37,311 nucleotides of DNA from Crickella sp963642455 (GTDB lineage: Bacteria > Bacillota > Clostridia > Peptostreptococcales > Anaerovoracaceae): contig CAVIGM010000008.1 in the NCBI GenBank assembly GCA_963642455.1, positions 1 to 37,311 on the forward strand, written 5' to 3'. Of the stretch, positions 1-5,462 are shown piece after piece. The notes beneath the pieces were generated by a model. That model made no database searches and was not told the DNA's origin. It saw only the letters and a program-made list of their open reading frames with translations. Position 1 is the first letter of the stretch; every line of letters starts with the position of its first letter. Made by a program: the position numbers and the translations under genes.

Positions 1-39
1 TTGCCGGAGTCTGCGCAAATGACGATCTTCGACTTCTAA
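1..39 (+). CDS. polC: C-terminal end of DNA polymerase III PolC (partial)
   Basis: Frame 1 reads 12 codons and a TAA stop, ending ESAQMTIFDF. I infer this is the end of PolC, the Gram-positive replicative polymerase, for two reasons. PolC proteins commonly end in a short clamp-binding-like peptide of the form LPE-x-x-Q-(L/M/I)-S/T-(L/I)-F. Also, polC normally sits directly upstream of rimP-nusA in Firmicutes, and that operon follows 3.5 kb downstream. The Q-M-T-I-F-D-F peptide resembles a beta-clamp binding motif. Only the last residues are in the window, so another protein with a clamp-binding tail, such as a DnaE or Y-family polymerase, cannot be excluded. Confidence 0.5.
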   Translation: MPESAQMTIFDF

Positions 40-153
40 AGCGCGCCATATTTGCGCGAAGTGAAGGCAAGAAGAAGTCCAATCGCCAAGCGCAGACTTC
101 GCCAAAGATTCGGCTGCCGTGCTATTGGAAAATAATAAAATGAAAAAAGGTAA

Positions 154-184
154 AAAAGTCAGGTGCTTAGCGCTTGACTTTTAA
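154..184 (+). terminator. Rho-independent terminator after the polC end
   Basis: A stem of about 13 bp pairs 154-166 with 170-182 around a TTA triloop. The outer 8 bp (AAAAGTCA with TGACTTTT) are perfect and the inner part has two G-U pairs. An A-run lies before it and a T-rich stretch after it, so it may work in both directions. It separates the upstream gene from the metal operon. The -35 box of the next promoter lies inside its 3' arm. Confidence 0.6.
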
Positions 185-209
185 TTATTATATGATAATA
201 TATTCATAT
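174..209 (+). promoter_or_regulatory. Promoter and ArsR/SmtB-type operator of the metal-efflux operon
   Basis: The -35 box TTGACT (174-179) and the extended -10 box TGA-TAATAT (193-201) are separated by 16 bp. An inverted repeat ATATGA-N8-TCATAT (190-209) covers the -10 box. This arrangement fits the AT-rich dyads bound by SmtB/CzrA-family repressors, which block polymerase until zinc releases them. The promoter boxes and dyad are visible in the sequence; binding by the product of the gene at 252 is inferred. Confidence 0.6.
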
Positions 210-251
210 GTTCAAGTGAAACGCAAATAGATGCACTTAAAGGAGGTAAGA

Positions 252-554
252 ATGGAGCCATATATCAACGGCATCGATGAAGAAGAACTGCTCGAATTAG
301 CGGAGCTTTTCAAGATGTTTGCCGACTCGACAAGGATTAAGATTCTATATGATTTGTTCGATGGCGAGAAGAATGTCACAGAGATATGTTCAGACATTGA
401 GATGAACCAATCTGCGGTATCGCACCAGCTCAAGCTTCTTAAGACTTCCAAGCTAATTAAGGCAAGAAGGGAAGGCAAGGCAATCATCTATTCGCTCGCT
501 GATGAGCATGTTAAGACTATCATTGCGATGGGCAAAGAGCACATCGAAGAATAA
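252..554 (+). CDS. ArsR/SmtB-family zinc-type metalloregulator (CzrA-like)
   Basis: This is a 100-residue winged-helix repressor. The start is ATG 252, placed by the AAAGGAGG sequence just upstream; an in-frame ATG at 231 lacks a ribosome binding site. The recognition helix region contains the family pattern NQSAVSHQLKLL (about 52-63), followed by the beta-wing REGKAIIY (73-80). The C-terminal helix carries D84, H86, H97 and E100. That matches the alpha-5 zinc/cobalt site D-x-H-x10-H-x2-(H/E) of SmtB and CzrA. The N-terminal Cys-rich alpha-3 site of CadC/ArsR is absent; only C46 is present. It therefore probably senses Zn(II), represses its own operon through the dyad at 190-209, and controls the efflux pump downstream. 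Confidence 0.88.
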   Translation: MEPYINGIDEEELLELAELFKMFADSTRIKILYDLFDGEKNVTEICSDIEMNQSAVSHQLKLLKTSKLIKARREGKAIIYSLADEHVKTIIAMGKEHIEE

Positions 555-602
555 TGAAGAATTTTATGAATTTGAAAGGAAAATTGTTAGGAGGATTTAA
601 TT

Positions 603-821
603 ATGAAGAAGAAATTTAAGCTTGAAGGACTTGATTGCGCAAACTGTGCTGCTAAGCTTGAGACCGCTATTAAGAATATTCCTGATGTTAACGATGCATC
701 TGTAAGCTTTCTTACACTTAAGCTCACACTTGAGGCTGACGATGATAAGTTCGATGCTGTAGTTGATGAAGTAGTTAAGACTGCCGGAAAGGTTCTCCCA
801 GATGCAAAGATTATCCTCTAA
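603..821 (+). CDS. Heavy-metal-associated (HMA) domain protein
   Basis: This is a stand-alone 72-residue HMA domain with a strong AGGAGG ribosome binding site at about 589-594. The metal-binding loop is G-L-D-C-A-N-C (residues 9-15), giving the CxxC pair C12 and C15 at the usual place in a ferredoxin-like beta-alpha-beta-beta-alpha-beta fold. In most CadA/ZntA ATPases this domain is fused to the N-terminus of the pump. Here it is a separate frame that overlaps the ATPase gene by 20 nt. The DCxxC loop is typical of the N-terminal domains of zinc/cadmium ATPases. It probably delivers metal to the pump or regulates it. Confidence 0.85.
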   Translation: MKKKFKLEGLDCANCAAKLETAIKNIPDVNDASVSFLTLKLTLEADDDKFDAVVDEVVKTAGKVLPDAKIIL

Positions 822-2688
822 TGAGAAGAAGTTGCTAATACGCATAATCATCTCTGCGGTAATATTCTTTAGCTTGCTTATCGCTGAGCATGCTGGCGCA
901 CTTTGGGCGATTTCGGACAATGCTTTTGCGATGATAGGGCTGTATCTTATACCATATTTCCTTTGCGGCTACGAGGTTGTCATTAAATGCTTCAGAAGAA
1001 TCGCTAAAGGTCTTATGCTTGACGAGACTTTCCTTATGACACTTGCAACAGTAGGTGCTTTTGCTACTAAGGAATACAGCGAAGGCGTTGCCGTAATGCT
1101 TTTCTATGTAGTCGGAGAATTCTTTCAAGATTATGCAGTTGGCAAATCAAGAGAATCCATTAAGACCTTGCTTAGCATTGCGCCTGAATATGCAAATGTA
1201 GAAAGGGCAGATGGAAGCATTGAGGTAATTGACCCTGAGGATGTTCAAATCGGCGATGTTCTTCTTGTAAAACCAGGAGAGAAGATTCCGGTTGACGGTA
1301 CGGTAATCGAGGGACATGGCTATGTTAATACATCGGCCCTGACAGGAGAATCTGTTCCTCGTGAGATTAGCACTGGTGAGGAGATTATTTCCGGATGCAT
1401 CAATGGGGATACTGCTCTTAGAATAAGAGCCGATAAGCTCTATGACGATTCGACAGTTGCACAGATTCTCGAACTCGTTGAGAATGCTGCATCTAAGAAG
1501 TCTAATACTGAGGCATTCATCACAAGATTTGCAAGATATTACACGCCTTTTGTAGTAGCATGCGCTGTAATCCTTGCTTTCATTCCACCAATCTTTGTTG
1601 GAAATATAAGCGACTGGATTCTCAGAGCCTGCACATTCCTTGTAATTTCTTGCCCATGCGCGCTTGTAATTTCTGTTCCACTATCGTTCTTTGGAGGAAT
1701 CGGAGCAGCCTCGAATATAGGTGTGCTGGTTAAAGGCTCTAACTATCTCGAAATGATGGCTAAGCTCGATACTCTTGTAAGTGACAAGACAGGCACACTT
1801 ACCGAGGGCAAATTCAAGCTTGTAAATTGCGAACCTGCAAATGGCGTCACAGAAGAAGAACTTTTATATTATGCGGCAGCTGCAGAATTCAATTCAACGC
1901 ATCCTATCGCTCTTGCGATTGTCGAGGCTTATAAGGGCCAGCTTGATGCAAGTCTTATCAAGGACGTTGTAAATGAAGCGGGCAAGGGCATAAGCGCTCT
2001 TGTAAAAGAGCATAGGGTTGCTGTCGGAAATAGGAAGCAGCTCGAGGCAAAGGGAATCACAGGCCTTGAGGAATTCGATGGAACGACGGTTTTCGTGGCC
2101 GTAGATGGCGAATATGCCGGAAGACTTGAAGTATATGATGCACCTAAGCCACAGGCAAAGGCTGCTATCGCAGATCTTGATAAGCTCGGTGTAAGAAGGA
2201 CGATTATGCTTAGCGGAGACTCTAAGGCGGCAGCAGCAAAAGTCGCTAATGAGCTTGGCATTACAGATTACAGAGCAGGTCTTCTTCCACAGGAAAAGGT
2301 TGCTTGCGTAGAGGAGCTTCTTGACTCAAATGCTGATTCAAATAAGAAGCTTGCCTTTGTCGGCGATGGAATAAATGACGCACCTGTTCTTTCGAGATCG
2401 GATATCGGTATTGCGATGGGATCGCTCGGATCTGATGCGGCAATCGAGGCAGCGGATATTGTCATTATGGATGATGATATTTCGAAGATTCCTACACTTA
2501 TTAGAATTGCAAGAAAGACAGTTGGAATTGCTAAGACAAATATCGTATTTGCGCTGACCGTCAAGGCTGTATGCCTTATACTCGGAGCTCTTGGTATTGC
2601 CGGAATGTGGCTTGCAGTATTTGCCGATGTAGGCGTTGCGATGATATGCATACTTAATTCCATGAGAATGCTCAAGTTCAAATCTTGA
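802..2688 (+). CDS. cadA: P1B-type heavy-metal-translocating ATPase (Zn/Cd/Pb exporter)
   Basis: This 628-residue membrane ATPase exports divalent soft metals from the cytoplasm using ATP. It has the transmembrane metal site C-P-C (284-286), the phosphorylated aspartate in DKTGT (328-332), an HP motif in STHPIAL (about 365-371) and the hinge motif GDGINDAP (521-528). The last two helices carry a conserved K in T-V-K-A and D-V-G in FADVGVAM. These are the signatures of the P1B-2 (Zn/Cd/Pb) class rather than the copper class. There is no N-terminal HMA domain in the chain; it is supplied by the preceding gene. The start ATG 802 lies inside that gene, with GGAAAGG about 10 nt upstream. Annotators would use either cadA or zntA. 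It is likely controlled by the zinc sensor at 252. Confidence 0.92.
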   Translation: MQRLSSNEKKLLIRIIISAVIFFSLLIAEHAGALWAISDNAFAMIGLYLIPYFLCGYEVVIKCFRRIAKGLMLDETFLMTLATVGAFATKEYSEGVAVMLFYVVGEFFQDYAVGKSRESIKTLLSIAPEYANVERADGSIEVIDPEDVQIGDVLLVKPGEKIPVDGTVIEGHGYVNTSALTGESVPREISTGEEIISGCINGDTALRIRADKLYDDSTVAQILELVENAASKKSNTEAFITRFARYYTPFVVACAVILAFIPPIFVGNISDWILRACTFLVISCPCALVISVPLSFFGGIGAASNIGVLVKGSNYLEMMAKLDTLVSDKTGTLTEGKFKLVNCEPANGVTEEELLYYAAAAEFNSTHPIALAIVEAYKGQLDASLIKDVVNEAGKGISALVKEHRVAVGNRKQLEAKGITGLEEFDGTTVFVAVDGEYAGRLEVYDAPKPQAKAAIADLDKLGVRRTIMLSGDSKAAAAKVANELGITDYRAGLLPQEKVACVEELLDSNADSNKKLAFVGDGINDAPVLSRSDIGIAMGSLGSDAAIEAADIVIMDDDISKIPTLIRIARKTVGIAKTNIVFALTVKAVCLILGALGIAGMWLAVFADVGVAMICILNSMRMLKFKS

Positions 2689-2698
2689 CATTCAAATC

Positions 2699-2742
2699 GA
2701 AAGGTAGTACTATCCTTGAGGACAAAGATAGTACTATCTTTC
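2699..2742 (+). repeat. 44-nt near-perfect inverted repeat between cadA and thiT
   Basis: The arms 2699-2718 and 2723-2742 pair over 20 positions with one G-U and one C-A mismatch, around a 4-nt loop. Each arm is itself nearly palindromic and centred on TAGTACTA. The right half contains a perfect 18-bp palindrome (2724-2741, AAAGATAGT mirrored). There is no T-run on either side, so it is not an ordinary intrinsic terminator. It sits directly upstream of the TATAAT at 2747, where a -35 box should be. A pair of operator sites for an unknown regulator is a plausible reading. Confidence 0.7.
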
Positions 2743-2746
2743 ACAA

Positions 2747-2752
2747 TATAAT
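2747..2752 (+). promoter_or_regulatory. Candidate -10 box for thiT
   Basis: A consensus TATAAT lies 12 nt before the TPP aptamer. No acceptable -35 hexamer is found at 16-18 bp; that position falls within the palindrome at 2724-2741. TTGAGG at 2716 would give a 25-bp spacer, which is too long. Either an activator replaces the -35 contact or this promoter is weak. Confidence 0.35.
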
Positions 2753-2761
2753 ATTTAATAA

Positions 2762-2850
2762 ATTAGCTAGGGGCGCTTGATGCTGAGATAGGGATGCAAA
2801 TCCCGGTCCCTCATAACCTGAACAGGATAATGCCTGCGTAGGGAAGCAAT
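2762..2850 (+). promoter_or_regulatory. TPP (THI-box) riboswitch
   Basis: The region holds the conserved core of the thiamine pyrophosphate aptamer in the right order: GGGGCGC (2770-2776), CTGAGA (2783-2788), a P3 stem, ACCTGA (2816-2821), GGATAATGCC within the CAGG/CCTG stem (2823-2836), and GCGTAGGGAAGC (2836-2847). It lies directly upstream of the thiamine transporter gene thiT, the usual kind of target. Ligand binding is expected to lower thiT expression. Confidence 0.93.
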
Positions 2851-2874
2851 TTTGTAATAATTGCAGAATCAAGC

Positions 2875-2900
2875 CCTCCTTATATGAAGGAGGTTTTTTT
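2875..2900 (+). terminator. Riboswitch expression platform: hairpin containing the thiT ribosome binding site
   Basis: CCTCCTT (2875-2881) pairs with AAGGAGG (2887-2893) around ATATG, followed by seven T (2894-2900) and then the thiT ATG. The hairpin therefore looks like an intrinsic terminator, but its 3' arm is also the Shine-Dalgarno sequence and its T-run is the spacer to the start codon. A competing helix is possible: GCTTGAT (2775-2781, in the aptamer 5' strand) is complementary over 7 bp to ATCAAGC (2868-2874). Off-switching could act on transcription, translation or both. Confidence 0.7.
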
Positions 2901-3434
2901 ATGAAAATCAAAGAATTAACAACTTGTGCAATTTGTATTGCACTGGCAACTGTATGCAGCATGATTAAGATCTACGAATTCCCATTCGGCGGTTCGGTGA
3001 CTTTATTCTCAATGCTTGTAATTGTTCTTCCTGCATGGATATACGGCTGGAAGAAAGGTGTGCTGTGCGGCCTTATCTACGGAATCATACAATTTATCCT
3101 TGGACCATACATTGTATCTGTTCCACAGGTTATATTTGATTATGTGCTTGCATTCAGCATCATGGGAATTGCGGGCTTTTTCAAGGATTCAAAGAACAGC
3201 CTTATCAAGGGATATTCCATTGCGATAGTAGGAAGATGGGTTATAGCAACTATGGCTGGCCTTGCTTGGGTTGCTGCAGGCTCAACTGCCTGGGATGGCT
3301 GGAGTCCTCTGCCTTACTCCATGGCATATAATGCAGCATACATTTTTGCAGAAGGCATAGTAACTATAATCGTGCTTTCACTTGCACCTATGAAGAAAGC
3401 TCTTGCAAAGGTCAAGGAGAGCGCTTTGCAGTAA
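2901..3434 (+). CDS. thiT: ThiT, thiamine-specific substrate-binding subunit of an ECF transporter
   Basis: This 177-residue protein is very hydrophobic, with about six membrane helices. The N-terminal helix contains A10-x3-A14, the small-residue pattern S-components use to dock onto EcfT. Thiamine-binding regions typical of the ThiT/YuaJ family are visible: EFPFGGSVTLFSM after helix 1, and W-S-P-L-P-Y-S-M-A-Y-N near the C-terminus. The length matches the family. It needs the EcfA, EcfA' and EcfT module, which is not in this window and is presumably encoded elsewhere. The upstream TPP riboswitch independently supports the substrate. The start is ATG 2901 with GGAGG 7 nt upstream. Confidence 0.93.
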   Translation: MKIKELTTCAICIALATVCSMIKIYEFPFGGSVTLFSMLVIVLPAWIYGWKKGVLCGLIYGIIQFILGPYIVSVPQVIFDYVLAFSIMGIAGFFKDSKNSLIKGYSIAIVGRWVIATMAGLAWVAAGSTAWDGWSPLPYSMAYNAAYIFAEGIVTIIVLSLAPMKKALAKVKESALQ

Positions 3435-3440
3435 TTTTCC

Positions 3441-3469
3441 TTGCAATTTCAATGATTGTGGTGTATATT
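3441..3469 (+). promoter_or_regulatory. Candidate promoter of the rimP-nusA-infB operon
   Basis: TTGCAA (3441-3446) and TATATT (3464-3469) are separated by 17 bp, just downstream of the thiT stop. Transcription would begin near 3476 and run through the leader hairpin at 3494-3517 before rimP. No other good pair is seen in this 120-nt gap. Confidence 0.5.
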
Positions 3470-3493
3470 ATAGGCAAGTCAGTTATTTCACGG

Positions 3494-3518
3494 AAGAGTG
3501 GGCGAAACCCCACTCTTT
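3494..3518 (+). terminator. Leader hairpin before rimP: terminator or attenuator
   Basis: AAGAGTGGG (3494-3502) pairs perfectly with CCCACTCTT (3509-3517) around CGAAAC, followed by a broken T-rich tract TTCATTTATGTTTT. It could end thiT transcription. It also lies downstream of the promoter at 3441-3469, so it would be transcribed as part of the rimP leader and could attenuate that operon. Confidence 0.6.
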
Positions 3519-3553
3519 CATTTATGTTTTGAGATTTTCGGAGGAATAATATA

Positions 3554-4030
3554 TTGCATAAGGATGAGATACTAAGCAGGATTGAAGAAATACTTCAAGA
3601 TTATCTTGCGGACAAGGATCTGGAGATTTATCAGATTCAGTATAAGAAGGAAGGGCCTGATTGGAAGCTTAAGCTTGTCCTTGATAAGACAGAGAATGCC
3701 GAGGCTGAATATGTAAATATCGAGGAGTGCGAGGCTGTAAGCAGATTCCTAAGTGATAAGCTTGATGAAGAGGACATCATCGATAGAGCATATCTTCTGG
3801 AGGTATCGTCGCCAGGGCTTGATAGAGAACTAATCAAAGATTCGGACTTCACAAGATTTGCCGGAAGGCCAGTTGAGCTTAAGCTCTACGAGGCAATCGA
3901 TGGCAACAAGAAGATTGAAGGGAATTTGATTGGAAAAGACGGAGACCTTGTTAAGCTCGAAATTGACGGGCAGACGAAGGAAATCCCCGCAAAGAAGATC
4001 TCAAAGATAAATTTAGCAGTAATTTTTTAG
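3554..4030 (+). CDS. rimP: Ribosome maturation factor RimP
   Basis: This 158-residue protein is needed for maturation of the 30S ribosomal subunit. The start is TTG 3554, 9 nt after CGGAGG; the nearby ATG at 3564 is in another frame. The family hallmark YLLEVSSPGLDREL is present near residues 78-91. It is followed by the small C-terminal Sm-like beta domain (GNLIGKDGDLVKLEIDG region). The length is typical. It is the first gene of the operon and is followed by nusA, the usual order. Confidence 0.95.
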   Translation: MHKDEILSRIEEILQDYLADKDLEIYQIQYKKEGPDWKLKLVLDKTENAEAEYVNIEECEAVSRFLSDKLDEEDIIDRAYLLEVSSPGLDRELIKDSDFTRFAGRPVELKLYEAIDGNKKIEGNLIGKDGDLVKLEIDGQTKEIPAKKISKINLAVIF

Positions 4031-4093
4031 CAATAGTTAATTATTTTATACATAATCTTGTGTATTTATTTACATAGCAATAAGGAGGAAAAG

Positions 4094-5194
4094 ATGAACA
4101 AGGAATTTCTGGATGCGCTCTCTGATCTTGAGCGCGAGAAGAATATTTCAAAAGAGGAAATTATTAAGGCCATTGAGGATGCAGTAGAGAATGCATACAA
4201 GAAGAATTACGGCGACTCAAATATCAGAGTAATAGTTGATAGAGAAACAGGCGAAGTAATGGTTCTTATGGCTAAGGAAGTAGTAGAAGAAGTCGAGAAT
4301 GAAGGAACCGAGGTATCCTTGGCTGAAGCTAAGTCCTACGACGAGAGTTACGAAATCGGAGACTTGGTAGAATACCAGATTGATCCTAAGGACTTCGGCA
4401 GAATTGCTGCTCAAGGAGCTAAGCAAATAGTTGTTCAGAAGATCAGAGAAGCAGAAAGAAGCAATTCCTATAATGAATACAGCGACAAGATAGGTGATGT
4501 TGTCAGCGGAAAGATTGAAAGAATAAATAACGGAACAATACTTGTTTCACTTGGATTAACAGAAGGCGTAATCACATCAAGAGAGCAGGTAAGAACAGAG
4601 AACCTTAAGGTCGGAGACAGAATTAAGGTATATATCAAGGATGTTAAGAAAGATAGCAAGGGACCTCAGGTCTTCCTTTCGAGAACACATCCGGGCCTTG
4701 TAAGAGGACTTTTCGAGCTCGAAATTCCAGAGATTGCAGACGGAACTGTTGAGGTTAAGAGCATAGCAAGAGAGGCCGGTTCTCGTACGAAGATTGCTGT
4801 ATATTCAAATGACGAGAATGTAGATCCTGTAGGAGCTTGCGTTGGTAATAGGGGCTCAAGAGTACAGAATATTGCAGACGAGCTCTTCGGTGAGAAATTA
4901 GACATCATTATATGGGACGAGGATCCAGCTGTTCTTATTAGAAATGTTCTTAAGCCTGCAATTGTTGAAGGCGTATATGTCAACGAGGAAGAGCAGATGG
5001 CAACAGCTGTAGTGCCTGAGCAGCAGCTCTCCTTGGCAATCGGAAGAGAAGGACAGAATGTAAGACTTGCCGCCAAAGTAAGTGGATGGAAGATTGATAT
5101 CAAGAGCAAATCCCAGCTTGAGGAAAGCGGATTTGATTTCGATGAATATGACGATAATAATGACGAATACGAGGACGAGGATGAAGAAATCTAA
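4094..5194 (+). CDS. nusA: Transcription termination/antitermination factor NusA
   Basis: This 366-residue protein binds RNA polymerase and RNA and modulates pausing, termination and antitermination. The start is ATG 4094 after AAGGAGG; an in-frame ATG at 4058 has no ribosome binding site. Order of domains: an N-terminal polymerase-binding domain (1-125), an S1 domain beginning at KIGDVVSGKIERI (about 132-200), and two KH domains (about 225-345) with G-N-R-G-S-R and G-R-E-G-Q-N loops. It ends in an acidic tail (E/D/Y/N) and lacks the extra C-terminal repeats of proteobacterial NusA, as usual in Firmicutes. The tail's Glu/Asp codons also form the purine-rich sequence preceding the ylxR start at 5181. 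Confidence 0.96.
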   Translation: MNKEFLDALSDLEREKNISKEEIIKAIEDAVENAYKKNYGDSNIRVIVDRETGEVMVLMAKEVVEEVENEGTEVSLAEAKSYDESYEIGDLVEYQIDPKDFGRIAAQGAKQIVVQKIREAERSNSYNEYSDKIGDVVSGKIERINNGTILVSLGLTEGVITSREQVRTENLKVGDRIKVYIKDVKKDSKGPQVFLSRTHPGLVRGLFELEIPEIADGTVEVKSIAREAGSRTKIAVYSNDENVDPVGACVGNRGSRVQNIADELFGEKLDIIIWDEDPAVLIRNVLKPAIVEGVYVNEEEQMATAVVPEQQLSLAIGREGQNVRLAAKVSGWKIDIKSKSQLEESGFDFDEYDDNNDEYEDEDEEI

Positions 5195-5462
5195 TCCAAT
5201 GCGCCGCTGCATAGGCTGTATGCAATCCTTCCCACAGGAGAATTTGATACGGCTTACTAAGCAGGATAACGTTATTAAGATTGATTATTCGGGTCGAGCA
5301 AATGGACGAGGCATGTATTTGTGCAGGAACGAAGAATGTGTTCAGAACGCATTCAAGAGGAAGTCATGGAATAGACAGTGCAGATGTATGCTTGACAGCG
5401 CAATGCTCAATCAACTTAATTTAGAACTACTTAAGGAGGTTAAGAATGTCAAAGAAAGCTAA
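5181..5462 (+). CDS. ylxR: YlxR (DUF448), RNA-binding protein of the nusA-infB operon
   Basis: This 93-residue basic protein has the family start M-R-R-C-I-G-C-M-Q-S-F-P (7-18), then L-I-R-L, and the later G-R-G-M-Y-L-C element. I chose ATG 5181 because this motif normally begins within the first ten residues. The open frame extends upstream into nusA, where there is no recognisable homology. It overlaps nusA by 14 nt and infB by 17 nt. YlxR proteins are small RNA-binding or nucleoid-associated proteins whose exact role is still poorly defined. The L7Ae-like ylxQ gene that usually follows is missing. Confidence 0.9.
   Translation: MKKSNPMRRCIGCMQSFPQENLIRLTKQDNVIKIDYSGRANGRGMYLCRNEECVQNAFKRKSWNRQCRCMLDSAMLNQLNLELLKEVKNVKES

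Noticed and set aside
32..120. GC-rich stretch after the polC end resembling the stretch after clpB, as a dispersed repeat
   Set aside because: They share only composition and very short words such as AAGAAGAAG or AAGTGA; no alignable repeat unit was found.
802..824. Programmed +1 frameshift at CTC-TAA joining the HMA domain and the ATPase
   Set aside because: There is no stimulatory Shine-Dalgarno sequence close upstream, re-pairing after the slip would be poor, and the ATPase has its own ATG with a purine-rich site. Kept only as a point to check under the split-gene finding.
4031..4093. Internal promoter before nusA (TATACAT near 4050)
   Set aside because: There is no credible -35 box at the right distance; the region is simply AT-rich.
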